Shown: positions 24,951 through 33,622, counted from the stretch's first letter. The stretch is DNA of 64,000 bases from Heliomicrobium modesticaldum Ice1 (GCF_000019165.1 NC_010337.2:2471501-2535500); one strand, 5' to 3'. Notes: generated by a model not told the origin, from the letters alone. Translations and numbers: made by a program.

Positions 24951-25027
<77 letters not shown>

Positions 25028-25031
25028 CTAT

Positions 25032-25109
25032 TGGTAGCGGTGGTAGGATTTGAACCTACGACACTACGGGTATGAACCGTATGCTCTAGACCAACTGAGC
25101 TACACCGCC
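25032..25109 (-). tRNA. tRNA-Met (anticodon CAT)
   Basis: Acceptor GGCGGTG/CACCGCT (one G-T pair), anticodon loop TTCATAC, T-arm GGTTCAAATCC, encoded CCA. The stem does not show the initiator C1-A72 mismatch, so elongator tRNA-Met is likely; a CAU tRNA for Ile after lysidine modification cannot be excluded. Confidence 0.92.
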
Positions 25110-25233
25110 ACGACCAAATACAAAAAACATTATAAAATAAGGCGATATTTGTGTCAATAGTTTTTTGCGAACGAATACGAAAATTCGCCTCAATATCCCA
25201 TGAGAAGATGGCGCCTGAGAAGGATTATCGAGA

Positions 25234-25620
25234 ATGATGTCGAAGAGGTATCTGGTACAAGATGGGCGGGAAAGGGGAGCCAAAATGGAAGAATGGGTTT
25301 TGCAGCCTGGGGAGAAACCGTACCGGATCCTGACCGCCGCCGGTGATAGTTCACCTGATGGCTTGAAAGGTATTCATTTTTATTCAAAGATAAAAGAAAC
25401 AGGCATGATCGACTGCCTGCTGATTTTCAGCTACGATGAACGCCAGGCCGTCCGCCAAGCTAAAGACTTTCCGCCTGACCAGTTTGAGCACTTCCTGCGG
25501 GGAGTGGCGAGCCGGTCGCCCTATCCCTGCCAGATTGTGGACGGCATAAGGGAAGAGCAGAAGGCGCTGGCCCTCTGGGAATCCTTTATCGGACCTTCCG
25601 TGGAAAAAGCGGTAAGTTGA
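25234..25620 (+). CDS. Hypothetical soluble protein (128 aa)
   Basis: ATG 25234 (a second ATG follows at once) lies behind GAGAAGGA. The protein has an N-terminal charged segment, then a beta-rich part (EEWVLQPGEKPYRILTAAGD, GLKGIHFYSKIKETG, DCLLIFSYDERQAVRQA) and a helical C-terminus (EEQKALALWESFIGPS). No signal or membrane segment. No family recognised. It stands alone between two minus-strand tRNA groups and has its own terminator. Confidence 0.65.
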   Translation: MMSKRYLVQDGRERGAKMEEWVLQPGEKPYRILTAAGDSSPDGLKGIHFYSKIKETGMIDCLLIFSYDERQAVRQAKDFPPDQFEHFLRGVASRSPYPCQIVDGIREEQKALALWESFIGPSVEKAVS

Positions 25621-25700
25621 TAAGGCTGTTACATCTGCGGCTTATAGCTACGGCATAGAATTATCGCCTACTGCAGTTGCTTTCTTGTTTTTGAGTAGAG

Positions 25701-25738
25701 AAAAACCCTGGACGACAGTCCCGGGTTTTCCTTTTTTC
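25701..25738 (+). terminator. Rho-independent terminator after the 128-aa gene
   Basis: AAAACCC(TGG) pairs with (CC)GGGTTTT around a small loop; a second T-rich run follows. Confidence 0.7.
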
Positions 25739-25802
25739 CTGCACCTATTATTACGTAGGAATAGGGCTTCATAGCTGTATAACCCATAGAGAAAAAAATA
25801 AA

Positions 25803-25829
25803 AAAAACTCAGGCAATCCTGAGTTTTTC
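25803..25829. terminator. Bidirectional terminator at the end of the tRNA cluster
   Basis: AAAAACTCAGG-CAAT-CCTGAGTTTTT, a perfect palindromic terminator just downstream (minus strand) of tRNA-Leu(GAG). Confidence 0.88.
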
Positions 25830-25837
25830 TGTTATGT

Positions 25838-25920
25838 TGGTGCGAGAGGGGGGACTTGAACCCCCACGGTTGCCCACACGCCCCTCAAACGTGCGCGTCT
25901 GCCAGTTCCGCCACTCTCGC
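25838..25920 (-). tRNA. tRNA-Leu (anticodon GAG)
   Basis: Acceptor GCGAGAG/CTCTCGC, anticodon stem CACGT/GCGTG with loop TTGAGGG, long variable arm, encoded CCA. Confidence 0.95.
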
Positions 25921-25927
25921 ATTCACG

Positions 25928-26003
25928 TGGAGCCACTGACCGGGATTGAACCGGTGACCTTATCCTTACCAAGGATACGCTCTACCTACTGAGCTACAGC
26001 GGC
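25928..26003 (-). tRNA. tRNA-Thr (anticodon GGT)
   Basis: Acceptor GCCGCTG/CAGTGGC, anticodon stem TATCC/GGATA with loop TTGGTAA, encoded CCA. Confidence 0.96.
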
Positions 26004-26021
26004 ATATGCTAGTAAGGAAAA

Positions 26022-26096
26022 TGGCAGGGGAGACAGGACTCGAACCCGCAGCCTACGGTTTTGGAGACCGCCGCTCTACCATTGAGCTACTCCCCT
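26022..26096 (-). tRNA. tRNA-Trp (anticodon CCA)
   Basis: Acceptor AGGGGAG/CTCCCCT with discriminator G, anticodon loop CTCCAAA, encoded CCA. Confidence 0.96.
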
Positions 26097-26110
26097 GTAA
26101 TCTACTGAAA

Positions 26111-26184
26111 TGGAGCGGGTGATGGGAATCGAACCCACGTATCCAGCTTGGGAAGCTGGTGTTCTACCATTGAACTACACCCGC
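26111..26184 (-). tRNA. tRNA-Gly (anticodon CCC)
   Basis: Acceptor GCGGGTG/CACCCGC with U discriminator, anticodon stem CCAGC/GCTGG with loop TTCCCAA, encoded CCA. Confidence 0.95.
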
Positions 26185-26203
26185 AACCGATAGTAAATAG
26201 AGA

Positions 26204-26278
26204 TGGAGCGGGAAACGAGATTCGAACTCGCGACCCTCGCCTTGGCAAGGCGATGCTCTACCACTGAGCTATTCCCGC
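26204..26278 (-). tRNA. tRNA-Gly (anticodon GCC)
   Basis: Acceptor GCGGGAA/TTCCCGC, anticodon stem TCGCC/GGCGA with loop TTGCCAA, encoded CCA. Confidence 0.96.
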
Positions 26279-26285
26279 AACATCA

Positions 26286-26373
26286 TGGTGCCGAAGGCCG
26301 GGGTCGAACCGGCACGAGGAGTGACCTCACTGGTTTTTGAGACCAGCGCGTCTGCCAATTCCGCCACTTCGGC
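26286..26373 (-). tRNA. tRNA-Leu (anticodon CAA)
   Basis: Acceptor GCCGAAG/CTTCGGC, anticodon stem CTGGT/ACCAG with loop CTCAAAA, long variable arm, encoded CCA. Confidence 0.95.
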
Positions 26374-26381
26374 AAGACAAA

Positions 26382-26458
26382 TGGTGGGCGATGAGGGAAT
26401 CGAACCCCCGACCTCATGCATGTGAGGCATGCGCTCTAACCATCTGAGCTAATCGCCC
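26382..26458 (-). tRNA. tRNA-Val (anticodon CAC)
   Basis: Acceptor GGGCGAT/ATCGCCC identical to tRNA-Val(GAC), anticodon stem CATGC/GCATG with loop CTCACAT, encoded CCA. First gene of the minus-strand cluster. Confidence 0.96.
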
Positions 26459-26491
26459 GCTGTCAACCAGCGTTTGCCGGTGACGAAATAT

Positions 26492-26520
26492 AATCTATCA
26501 AATTTAGAGGCTAAAGTCAA
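26492..26520 (-). promoter_or_regulatory. Probable promoter of the minus-strand tRNA cluster
   Basis: Minus strand TTGACT (26520-26515), 17-base spacer, TAGATT (26497-26492), about 35 bases before tRNA-Val(CAC). No gene is supported in 26459-26751. Confidence 0.5.
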
Positions 26521-26707
26521 TAAGTTTTTTCTGATTTTACGGAGAAAATCAAGGAGACGCAGGAAAAGTATGGTCGTTTTCCTTGTCGACGATGTTTTCC
26601 CTGTTCTACGCATTATGTTGTCTTTAGCATCGATGAAAAGGGGCTTAATCCAAATGGGATGTAGGCAGGTGAGTCCCGACCACAAAAAACAAGCGGGCCT
26701 CTTTCGC

Positions 26708-26737
26708 TTGACTTCTACAAACGTTTTATAGTAGAAT
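26708..26737 (+). promoter_or_regulatory. Promoter of tRNA-Pro
   Basis: TTGACT (26708-26713), 18-base spacer, TAGAAT (26732-26737). Confidence 0.7.
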
Positions 26738-26751
26738 AATTTTCGTTCAGT

Positions 26752-26828
26752 CGGGGCGTGGCGCAGCTTGGTAGCGCGCTTGGTTCGGGACCAAGAGGCC
26801 GCAGGTTCAAATCCTGTCGCCCCGACCA
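26752..26828 (+). tRNA. tRNA-Pro (anticodon CGG)
   Basis: Acceptor CGGGGCG/CGCCCCG, anticodon stem CTTGG/CCAAG with loop TTCGGGA, T-arm GGTTCAAATCC, encoded CCA. Confidence 0.97.
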
Positions 26829-26927
26829 TTGATCTTATTGGGTTTTTCGGGTGTGTGGGCATCGGTTGCGGTCGGGTTTGACGCCTGGCGTGACGGCTGT
26901 TGAGAATTTGAAGATGAGTTATGTTGG

Positions 26928-26956
26928 AGCCCAGGATTAATTCCTGGGCTTTTTTA
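26928..26956 (+). terminator. Rho-independent terminator downstream of tRNA-Pro
   Basis: AGCCCAGGA/TCCTGGGCT stem followed by TTTTT. The remainder of 26829-27142 shows no gene. Confidence 0.85.
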
Positions 26957-27142
26957 CTTTGTGTTGCGAAGGTAAGCGGTGGGGGGGACAACAGGTCGTT
27001 GGCTCAACGCCGCTAAAACAAGAGGAAAGGGAAAAGTATTTTTTTGCTCTTATGGCCATAATTTAGTACAATAAGGTGTGATTCAGATACTCAAAAGTTG
27101 ATTAGCTTGGATCACTGCTTCGTGCATGAATTCGGTCGCGAA

Positions 27143-27979
27143 TCAGTCTACCAGCTTCTTCGTGACCGATGCGATTTTATCGGTCGTTTCCTGGATCGTG
27201 CAAATCGTGGCGGATAATTCCTCGATCGAGTCGGTTTGCGCTTTTGCAAAATCTCCCAATTGTTCAAGTTTAGCGGCGATATTGTTTAGCGAATCGATCA
27301 TTTTGTTCAATTTTAAAGACATGTCGGAGACGCTGTGATTCGTATTTTGCGCAAGGCTACGGACCTCTTCCGCAACAACGGCGAAGCCCCTCCCGGCATC
27401 ACCTGCCCTAGCTGCCTCTATGGCAGCGTTGAGGGCGAGTAAATTCGTCTGATCCGAGATTTTTTTGATCAATGCGATGACATCACCGATCGTCCCAAGT
27501 TCCTTTTTGATTCTCACCGTTTCACCGACGATTTCGTGCATCGCATTGTTGAATCTGACGGCCCCGGAAGCGATGGCTTCACTGGAAGAAGTTGTGTGTA
27601 ACAGCGTAGAGTATAGCCTGTCCGTATTCTCCTTCAATTCTTCATAGGCTACCACAGGCGCAGTCATTCCGATCGCGCCTATGATCTTCTTATTATGATC
27701 ATATATCGGCAATCCGATAGATGTGTAGGGAACACCAAAAGGGGAATTTTCCCTAGAAAAGGTTTTTTTCACCCTCCTATTCTGCTGGATAGCCTCCCGT
27801 AGCACTGTCGTGTCCGGATATTTGTGACCCAGTTCGATGGGTATCTTGAGGGAGCCCTCAAATTTTCCCACGATCACTTCCGTATCCGCGACCAATATCG
27901 TGGAAGCCGAGTGAAACATCCGAAACATCAGTTCTGCGCATTTGAGCGCCTCTTGCAAAGCGACAGGTAGTTGTAACAT
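27143..27979 (-). CDS. Soluble methyl-accepting-chemotaxis-type signal transducer
   Basis: About 278 aa from ATG 27979 (GGGGGT RBS); ATG at 28006 adds nine residues. The N-terminal ~125 residues form a PAS-like sensory domain ([38 protein letters not shown]). The C-terminal half is a receptor signalling coiled coil with the conserved hairpin tip split as [20 protein letters not shown] and [20 protein letters not shown]. There are no membrane segments, so it is cytoplasmic. The methylation helices are short. No che genes are near. Composition is more AT-rich than the neighbours, which could indicate acquisition. Confidence 0.85.
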   Translation of the reverse strand: MLQLPVALQEALKCAELMFRMFHSASTILVADTEVIVGKFEGSLKIPIELGHKYPDTTVLREAIQQNRRVKKTFSRENSPFGVPYTSIGLPIYDHNKKIIGAIGMTAPVVAYEELKENTDRLYSTLLHTTSSSEAIASGAVRFNNAMHEIVGETVRIKKELGTIGDVIALIKKISDQTNLLALNAAIEAARAGDAGRGFAVVAEEVRSLAQNTNHSVSDMSLKLNKMIDSLNNIAAKLEQLGDFAKAQTDSIEELSATICTIQETTDKIASVTKKLVD

Positions 27980-28178
27980 GATTAAATCTACCCCCGATCG
28001 ATTCATTCGAACTATCCAGCATATATTCTATCAGGTCATCTACCCTAAGGGATGTAATTATAACAATTTATGCAAACAGGGGTGACCGGCATGCGGGGAA
28101 GCTGATACAACAGTATCCTTTCATTTTACCATGACAGTAGTGTTTTTTCGAAGACATGGCACCAGCGAAGGATAGCCT

Positions 28179-28331
28179 ATGTTAAATGATTTCCGCTGCT
28201 TTCAGGATAGTCTCTTGGCCTTGCAATTCGCTCCGGTCACTCTGTCAGAACTTTTCGAACAGGAATCGGAATGCATCTCCCAGGGTATCGCTGTCGTGAT
28301 CGAAATCACAGGCGGATTCAATCAAAAGTGA
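28179..28331 (+). CDS. Possible small protein (50 aa), unknown
   Basis: ATG 28179 with GAAGGA 7 bases upstream opens a 50-codon frame (begins MLNDFRCFQDSLLALQF, ends TGGFNQK). No family, signal or membrane feature. It is the only plausible gene in the 450-base interval between the transducer and the phage-like gene, and could be chance. Confidence 0.35.
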   Translation: MLNDFRCFQDSLLALQFAPVTLSELFEQESECISQGIAVVIEITGGFNQK

Positions 28332-28463
28332 TCGACGCACAGGCAGTTTTTCATATCTTCGCAATAGCTATCGTCGAATCCCAAAGAAACAGTTCGTAGA
28401 TAAGCCAAGGGCCTTCAATTATGATATGATATCTTCGATAGCTGTTGCGAGAGGTGAAAATCG

Positions 28464-28853
28464 TTGGAACAAGAATATCAGGTGGCCCTTTATACGTCGG
28501 ATCCTGTGCTGAGTAAATCTTACTACGGTTCTTATGATTTGGATGAACGGGCTGAGGTGCATGACGGTGGGTACGCGCGCCAACCTGTAACCTTCGCCCT
28601 TGTCCGAACCGGTGACGGTTACATGGCGCGCAACGTAAAGCCAGTGATCTTCCCGGAAGCAACGGCACCTTGGGGGATGATCACCCACATGGCTCTTTTG
28701 GTTGCTGGAAACCGGGGATTCTGCACTCCCCTCAGCGCGCCCATAGAGGTCCTGGCAGGGGAGACAGTCGAAATCCCTCCTGGTGAATTGGCCTTGCTGA
28801 TCCCGCAAGAAAGGTGCAATTGCTGTAACAAGGAACCTAGCCATTCTGCCTGA
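28464..28853 (+). CDS. Phage-tail/structural-protein-like orphan (129 aa)
   Basis: TTG 28464 follows GAGAGGTG. The order of motifs resembles small phage structural proteins next to tail-fibre genes: an N-terminal YTSDPVLSKSYYGSYDL, a tyrosine/arginine turn (GGYARQPVTFAL), VIFPEATAPWGMITHMALLV, then PLSAPIEVLAGETVEIPPGE and LALLIPQ. The resemblance is to the general FPEATxxWGxITH pattern, recalled from phage proteins rather than searched. The C-terminus has a CNCC cluster. No other phage gene is nearby, so it is a remnant or a recruited protein. Confidence 0.55.
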   Translation: MEQEYQVALYTSDPVLSKSYYGSYDLDERAEVHDGGYARQPVTFALVRTGDGYMARNVKPVIFPEATAPWGMITHMALLVAGNRGFCTPLSAPIEVLAGETVEIPPGELALLIPQERCNCCNKEPSHSA

Positions 28854-29042
28854 AGGGCCGCCTGTTCCAAGGCCTGGCGAAGATGCGCCGGGCCTTGGCA
28901 TTTGATAAAAAATCGAAACGGTGGCGCCTTTTTTTCGATCGCCGCTGGTGACCGTCGGGGAACTGGCGCCCCTGCTAACCCCCGCGCCTACATCAAGCAC
29001 CGTAAAGGTTTTCCTGTGAAAAAGCAGACCGGAGGCGACCCC

Positions 29043-30776
29043 ATGCGGTGGATCTTTCCATCAACACAACAAATATCCTCCTATCCTGGACTCACCCCTT
29101 TTCAGGCGGCGTTGCTCGCCCGGCGAGGAATTGGGCCTGCTGAAGCGGAACGGTTTATCCGTTCCGGCATTGAAGACATGTACGATCCACGGCTGATGAA
29201 AGGCGCTACCGCTGCGGCAGCGATCATTAGTGACACCATCGACCGGCAAGTTCCTATCACCGTGTACGGCGACTACGACTGCGACGGTGTCACCGGTACA
29301 GCGCTCTTGGTAGAGAGCCTCACCAAACTGGGCGCTTCGGTAGACTGGTACATTAACAGCCGTTTCGTGGAAGGATTCGGCATGCACCCGCTCGGCATCG
29401 AAGAGATCGCGCGAAGGGGAACACCCCGGTTAATCATCTCCGTCGACAACGGGATCAGCGCCGGCGACGCCGTCCGGCGAGCCCGGGAATTAGGGATGCA
29501 GGTCGTCATCACCGATCACCATGAACCGAGCGAGGAATTGCCGCCGGCTGACGTCATCGTCAACCCGAAACAAGCCGGTTGCGCTTATCCCGAGAAACAC
29601 CTGGCCGGGGTCGGCGTAGCTTTCAAGGTGATGCAGATCCTCTTCCAGGCGGCGGGGAGACCGCGCGAAATCCTGCGCTCTCTCGACCTCGTCGCCATCG
29701 GCACGGTGGCCGACGTGATGCCTGTGACAGGAGAAAACCGTATATTCATCAAAAACGGCCTGAAGTTGATCAACTGGGGCAACCGGACGCGGATCGGCTT
29801 GCAAGCCATCAAAGATGCTGCCAACCTGAAGGGGGATGTGAACGCCCACTACCACCTCGGTTTCATCTTTGGCCCCATGCTCAATGCCACTGGCCGCATC
29901 GACGGTGTGCCCGCAGCGGCGGTGGAACTCCTGCTGACAGCGGATCGTCACCGGGCCGCCGGATTGGCTGCCCAACTGCGGAAGGTCAACGAGGAGCGAC
30001 AAGAACTGACCCGCCGCCAAACCGAGGTAGCCCTCACCCAGGCCCAGACCAAGATGCAGGGAACGGGAGCACCGGGGTTTATCGTCGTCTACAATCCGGC
30101 CTTCCATGAGGGGATCGTGGGACTGATCGCCTCCCGTCTCAAGGAGGTCTATCACAGGCCGGTGTTGGCGCTGACCGACAGTCACGAACCGGGAGTGCTG
30201 AAGGGCTCTGTCCGCAGTGTAAAGGGGTTCTCTGTCAAAGAACACCTCATCGACGGCTGCGCCGACCTGTTGCTCAAAGGTGGCGGTCACGAAATGGCAG
30301 CGGGCTGTTCCCTGATCAAGGAGAACTTGGCCGCTTTGTGCTGCCGCCTCGATGCGGCAGTCCACCAGGCGCCGGCCGATCTCTTCGTCCCCTCCGTGGG
30401 TATCGATTACGTCCTGGAGCCTAAGGAAATGGACAGGGGGCTGGTGACGCAGATCGAGGAGTTCGCCCCCTACGGCGCCGGCTTCCCCCGGCCCAATTTT
30501 CTCCTGGCGCCTTTCTGGCCTGAGCAGGTCCGCTTTGTGGGCCGAGATGGCAACCACCTCCGCCTCAGCGGCCAGGGGGTGATTGCCATCGGCTTTAACC
30601 AAGCCGAGGCCTTCCGCAAGGCCAACCCCCAAGGAACGCTGGCTCTTCTCGGGCTGCCGGAGATCAACGACTATGACCGTTCCGTTCAGTTCCGCCTGCG
30701 CAATGCGGGCTGGCGAAATCTGGCCGATCTCCCCGGTGATATCGGCTTCCCTGAGGACGTTGAAGCCGCAGGATAG
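29043..30776 (+). CDS. recJ: Single-stranded-DNA-specific exonuclease RecJ
   Basis: 577 aa from ATG 29043 (CGGAGG, 7-base spacing); the frame is open further up but has no better start. DHH-family phosphoesterase motifs: VYGDYDCDGVTGTALL (motif I), ISVDNGISA, ITDHHEPSEELPPADVIVNPKQ split as ITDHHEP and ADVIVNPKQ, then GPMLNATGRIDG. The DHHA1 part has GSVRSVKGFSVKEHL and GGGHEMAAGCS. RecJ degrades ssDNA 5' to 3' in recombination and repair. The length suits a compact RecJ. Confidence 0.93.
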   Translation: MRWIFPSTQQISSYPGLTPFQAALLARRGIGPAEAERFIRSGIEDMYDPRLMKGATAAAAIISDTIDRQVPITVYGDYDCDGVTGTALLVESLTKLGASVDWYINSRFVEGFGMHPLGIEEIARRGTPRLIISVDNGISAGDAVRRARELGMQVVITDHHEPSEELPPADVIVNPKQAGCAYPEKHLAGVGVAFKVMQILFQAAGRPREILRSLDLVAIGTVADVMPVTGENRIFIKNGLKLINWGNRTRIGLQAIKDAANLKGDVNAHYHLGFIFGPMLNATGRIDGVPAAAVELLLTADRHRAAGLAAQLRKVNEERQELTRRQTEVALTQAQTKMQGTGAPGFIVVYNPAFHEGIVGLIASRLKEVYHRPVLALTDSHEPGVLKGSVRSVKGFSVKEHLIDGCADLLLKGGGHEMAAGCSLIKENLAALCCRLDAAVHQAPADLFVPSVGIDYVLEPKEMDRGLVTQIEEFAPYGAGFPRPNFLLAPFWPEQVRFVGRDGNHLRLSGQGVIAIGFNQAEAFRKANPQGTLALLGLPEINDYDRSVQFRLRNAGWRNLADLPGDIGFPEDVEAAG

Positions 30777-30857
30777 CAGGCATCGCCTCGACAGCAGCTG
30801 CGACTGGCAGTTCCATCGAAGCAGTCACTCTCACCGCCCCATGTCGCTTACCGGTCA

Positions 30858-32087
30858 TTACCGGTAATGGCCGCCGATCTTTACGGCCCGATCCCGAGCC
30901 TGGCCGGCCGGCAGGAGGGAGGAGGCGCGGACGATGGCCGTCGTTCCCATGGCGTCGCGGATGCGGTCCATGGTCCGGCTCACCCGGTCCTGCCGATCCA
31001 TATCACGGAACAGTTCCTGCTGGAGGGTGCCGTCTTCCTCAAGACCGCTGAGATCGACGGTGACCGTGCGGACAGGGCGGCCGTCCCAGTGCCGGCGAAA
31101 GAGCAGCTGCGCTTTTTCAAAAACTGGCCCTGACAGGTTGGAGGGGGAAGGCAGTGTCGTCTGGCGGTAGAATCCCCGTGTCAGGTCATAGGCGCGCAAG
31201 CCGACGGAGACGGTCCGACCCGCCTTGCCCAGTTTACGCGCCCGTCGGCAGACCTCGTCAGTCAACTCCAACAGCACCAGCTCGATATCGTCGCTGTGAT
31301 GGTAATCGCGAGGCAGGGTGACGGAATGACCGACGCTCTTGGTCTGTTCCAGCGAGTCCGGGCGAACCGGCGAGCCGTCGCGCCCCCAGGCCAGGTTGTG
31401 GTAGACGGCGCCGCGAAGTCCGAAGCGCCGCATCAGGTAATCGACGGGGTAGTGGGCCAAATCGCCGATAGTGAGCAGGCCCATGTTGCGAAAATGCCGC
31501 TCCATCCGTGAGCCTACCATGAACATCTTGCCTATCGGCAAGGGATGCAGCTTTGCTTCCACATCGTCGACTCTCCAGAGCGCCACGCCGGAGGGGCTTT
31601 TTTTCGCCTCCACATCACAGGCCATCTTAGACAGGAACTTGTTGGGGCCGACACCTACGGAGCAGGGGACCTTTACCGCCTCCCAGACCCTTTGCCGGAA
31701 AATCCCGGCCGCCTCAACAGCGTCACCCCAGATGTGTTCGGCGCCTCGTACGTCGATAAACAGTTCGTCGACGCTGTAGGGCTCCACCAGGGGCGAAAGG
31801 GTGCGGGCGATCTGCTGGATCTGCCAAGATACCTCCAAGTAAAGGCTCATCCGCGGGCGCACACAGACCGCATCAGGACAGATCGCCCGGGCCTCGCCGA
31901 CGGTCATGGCCGTCTTTACTCCGCGACGTTTGGCCTCCCGGGATGCGGCTAAGATGATGCCATGCCGCCGTTCCGGATCGCCGCAGACGAGCACCGGCTG
32001 TCCCCGCAAGGTCGGGTTATGGGCCATCTCGACGCTGGCATAAAAAGAATTCATATCCGCCAGGAGGACCGTCGGCTCAACCTTCAC
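30858..32087 (-). CDS. dinB: Y-family DNA polymerase (DinB/UvrX-like)
   Basis: 409 aa. Translesion polymerase with catalytic segments LLADMNSFYASVE (D11) and YSVDELFIDV (Asp-Glu pair), SVGVGPNKFLSKMA, and a C-terminal little-finger domain (TVSVGLRAYDL, RTVTVDLSGL). It lacks the extended beta-clamp peptide seen in some PolIV; the group with a YolD partner is usually UvrX/YqjW-like. The ATG overlaps the stop of the yolD-like gene by 4 bases. The promoter carries two LexA boxes, so the pair should be part of the SOS regulon. The palindrome TTACCGGT/ACCGGTAA spans the stop codon. Confidence 0.92.
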   Translation of the reverse strand: MKVEPTVLLADMNSFYASVEMAHNPTLRGQPVLVCGDPERRHGIILAASREAKRRGVKTAMTVGEARAICPDAVCVRPRMSLYLEVSWQIQQIARTLSPLVEPYSVDELFIDVRGAEHIWGDAVEAAGIFRQRVWEAVKVPCSVGVGPNKFLSKMACDVEAKKSPSGVALWRVDDVEAKLHPLPIGKMFMVGSRMERHFRNMGLLTIGDLAHYPVDYLMRRFGLRGAVYHNLAWGRDGSPVRPDSLEQTKSVGHSVTLPRDYHHSDDIELVLLELTDEVCRRARKLGKAGRTVSVGLRAYDLTRGFYRQTTLPSPSNLSGPVFEKAQLLFRRHWDGRPVRTVTVDLSGLEEDGTLQQELFRDMDRQDRVSRTMDRIRDAMGTTAIVRASSLLPAGQARDRAVKIGGHYR

Positions 32088-32425
32088 GGCTCTTCCGCCC
32101 CCACGATGGCCATAATAGCCAGCCCTTCAACAGTACCGGCCCGGCGCCAGCGCAGCGTTCCCGGCGGTTGCCCTACACTCAAGGGAATGCCGGTGAGCTT
32201 CTCCAGCCGGCCCTCGCGGTTGACGAGCAGCGTGACGGGGCGGCCTGCTTCGCGCGCTGCGAGGACCAACGCCTGAATCTCCTCCAAGTATTCCTGGGTG
32301 GGGCAAGGAATCGGCGCCGCTTCCCGGACATGCACAACAGCGCCAGCCCGGTGTTCCGGCAGAATTATGCGGGATCCCTGCCAGAGCCGGTTGTGGGTGA
32401 AAAAGGCGCAGATACGTTCATCCAA
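32084..32425 (-). CDS. YolD-like protein, partner of the Y-family polymerase
   Basis: 113 aa from TTG 32425 (GGGAGGG 6 bases upstream; a GTG at 32440 overlaps the RBS). The N-terminal SRIILPEHR motif and the SH3-like strand pattern (VTLLVNREGRLEKLTGIP) match the YolD family, which in B. subtilis precedes uvrX. YolD proteins are thought to regulate the polymerase, much as UmuD-type partners do. Translational overlap with dinB and shared SOS boxes support a functional pair. Confidence 0.75.
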   Translation of the reverse strand: MDERICAFFTHNRLWQGSRIILPEHRAGAVVHVREAAPIPCPTQEYLEEIQALVLAAREAGRPVTLLVNREGRLEKLTGIPLSVGQPPGTLRWRRAGTVEGLAIMAIVGAEEP

Positions 32426-32444
32426 GGCGTTCCCTCCCACGTTA

Positions 32445-32501
32445 GAATATATGTTCTCAGAACACCAGTTCTATTATACGAACATGCACTCCTCTTGTCA
32501 T
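32445..32501 (-). promoter_or_regulatory. SOS promoter with two LexA boxes for yolD-dinB
   Basis: Minus strand: ATGACA (32501-32496), 17-base spacer, TATAAT (32478-32473). Immediately downstream lie GAACACCAGTTC (32460-32471), a perfect GAAC-N4-GTTC Bacillus-type LexA box, and GAATATATGTTC (32445-32456), a one-mismatch second box. lexA itself is at 62509 in this window. Confidence 0.85.
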
Positions 32502-32534
32502 GGGGATCGGGTTAAAAAAATTTCAAGCAATAAA

Positions 32535-32586
32535 CAAAGGAACCCGGTTCCTGCTCCCGAAGGAGGAGGGAAACCAGGTTCCTTTT
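32535..32586. terminator. Hairpin terminator between SLH protein and yolD promoter
   Basis: Long imperfect stem AAAGGAACC.../...GGTTCCTTT with inner CTCCC/GGGAG-type pairing; T-runs on the minus side serve the SLH gene. Confidence 0.65.
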
Positions 32587-32596
32587 GTCGTCCAAA

Positions 32597-33622
32597 TTAC
32601 TTTCGCGAAACATTGTTGTCATAGAGGCGTTCGAGCAGGAGGAAAGCCTCTTCCCGGGCGATTGGGTTCTCAGGACGGAAAGTGCCATCGGGATAACCCT
32701 TGGCCAACCCATTGACCGTCGCCGCACTGACGGGGCCCCAAGCCCAAGAGTTCTCCATATCGGCGAAGGTTGGTGTCGAAGGGTTGTCCCATTGCTGTGC
32801 CCGTGACACCAAGGTGACAGCCTCCGCTCGGGTGATCGGCGCGTCCGGCGCCAGCCGGTGCCCTGGGCGTCCAATCACTAAGTTTTGCTTCACAAGACCG
32901 GCCAAACGGCCTTGCAGTTCTGGCTTCGTTTTATCTGCATCGGTAAACGAACGCAACTGTTCTGCTTCCTCGCCCTTAACGCTCTCCTCAATCTGCTTTA
33001 ATGAGGGAGAGACGTCTATGAAATAAGAGAAGAACTCCTGCCGGGTCATCCCATCGGAGAACTTGCCATCTCGGTCCGACCAGGTCACCATCTCAGAGAC
33101 ACGCACCATGCTCAGATCCTTTGAATGGAAAGTAAATTCAACAAAAGGGACCCCCGTTGGGCGCATGTTGGCGATTTCCACCGTCAAGGAACGAGGCGTG
33201 GCCGATACCAGGCGAAAGGCAGGTCGATCTCCCTCCGTAGTAATGGCGTTAACAAGCCAGTTAATCATGGATGGACAGGACACATACTTGTCCAGCCTTT
33301 CCGCCGTCGGGACCTGCATATACTCGATACCAAAAGGCAACGTTACTGTGATCCGGCTGCCTACACCGACAGATTGAGGTCCCTCAGTGGGGGCGACCAA
33401 AAAGACAGAACGCAAAGTCTGATTATCGCCAAAGTTTACTCGCGGAACCGATTCCGATAGGTTTTCACTGGTCATCGTTCCGGCGGATTGGACAGCCACG
33501 GGGCTCCAGACACCGGGCCTCTCTACGTCCTCAAAACGGACCCGGATATCACCTGCCTCAGCCATACCCGCTCCGAGAGTGACGAGAGCCAACGTTGTGA
33601 AGAACAGCAACCGTTTGCGCAA
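32597..33622 (-). CDS. Secreted protein with two C-terminal S-layer homology domains
   Basis: 341 aa from TTG 33622 (AGGAGGGAATCTG upstream). A signal peptide (RKRLLFFTTLALVTLGAGMAEA) is followed by a beta-rich domain of about 200 residues (IRVRFEDVERPGVWSPV, SRITVTLPFGIEYM) of unknown function. Two SLH motifs follow (about 245-285 and 300-340; ITRAEAVTLVSRA and GYPDGTFRPENPIAREEA), which bind pyruvylated secondary wall polymer. The protein is therefore anchored at the cell surface. The N-terminal domain may be a stabiliser of a surface array; no enzyme motif is seen. Confidence 0.85.
   Translation of the reverse strand: MRKRLLFFTTLALVTLGAGMAEAGDIRVRFEDVERPGVWSPVAVQSAGTMTSENLSESVPRVNFGDNQTLRSVFLVAPTEGPQSVGVGSRITVTLPFGIEYMQVPTAERLDKYVSCPSMINWLVNAITTEGDRPAFRLVSATPRSLTVEIANMRPTGVPFVEFTFHSKDLSMVRVSEMVTWSDRDGKFSDGMTRQEFFSYFIDVSPSLKQIEESVKGEEAEQLRSFTDADKTKPELQGRLAGLVKQNLVIGRPGHRLAPDAPITRAEAVTLVSRAQQWDNPSTPTFADMENSWAWGPVSAATVNGLAKGYPDGTFRPENPIAREEAFLLLERLYDNNVSRK

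Noticed and set aside
26449-26991. 180-codon minus-strand frame over tRNA-Pro
   Set aside because: The [17 protein letters not shown] segment is the antisense translation of the tRNA, not a protein.
29490-30632. 380-codon minus-strand frame
   Set aside because: Antisense shadow of recJ.
30846-30868. Palindrome TTACCGGTCATTACCGGTAA at the dinB stop
   Set aside because: Perfect inverted repeat but without a T-run; too short to call a terminator or an operator.
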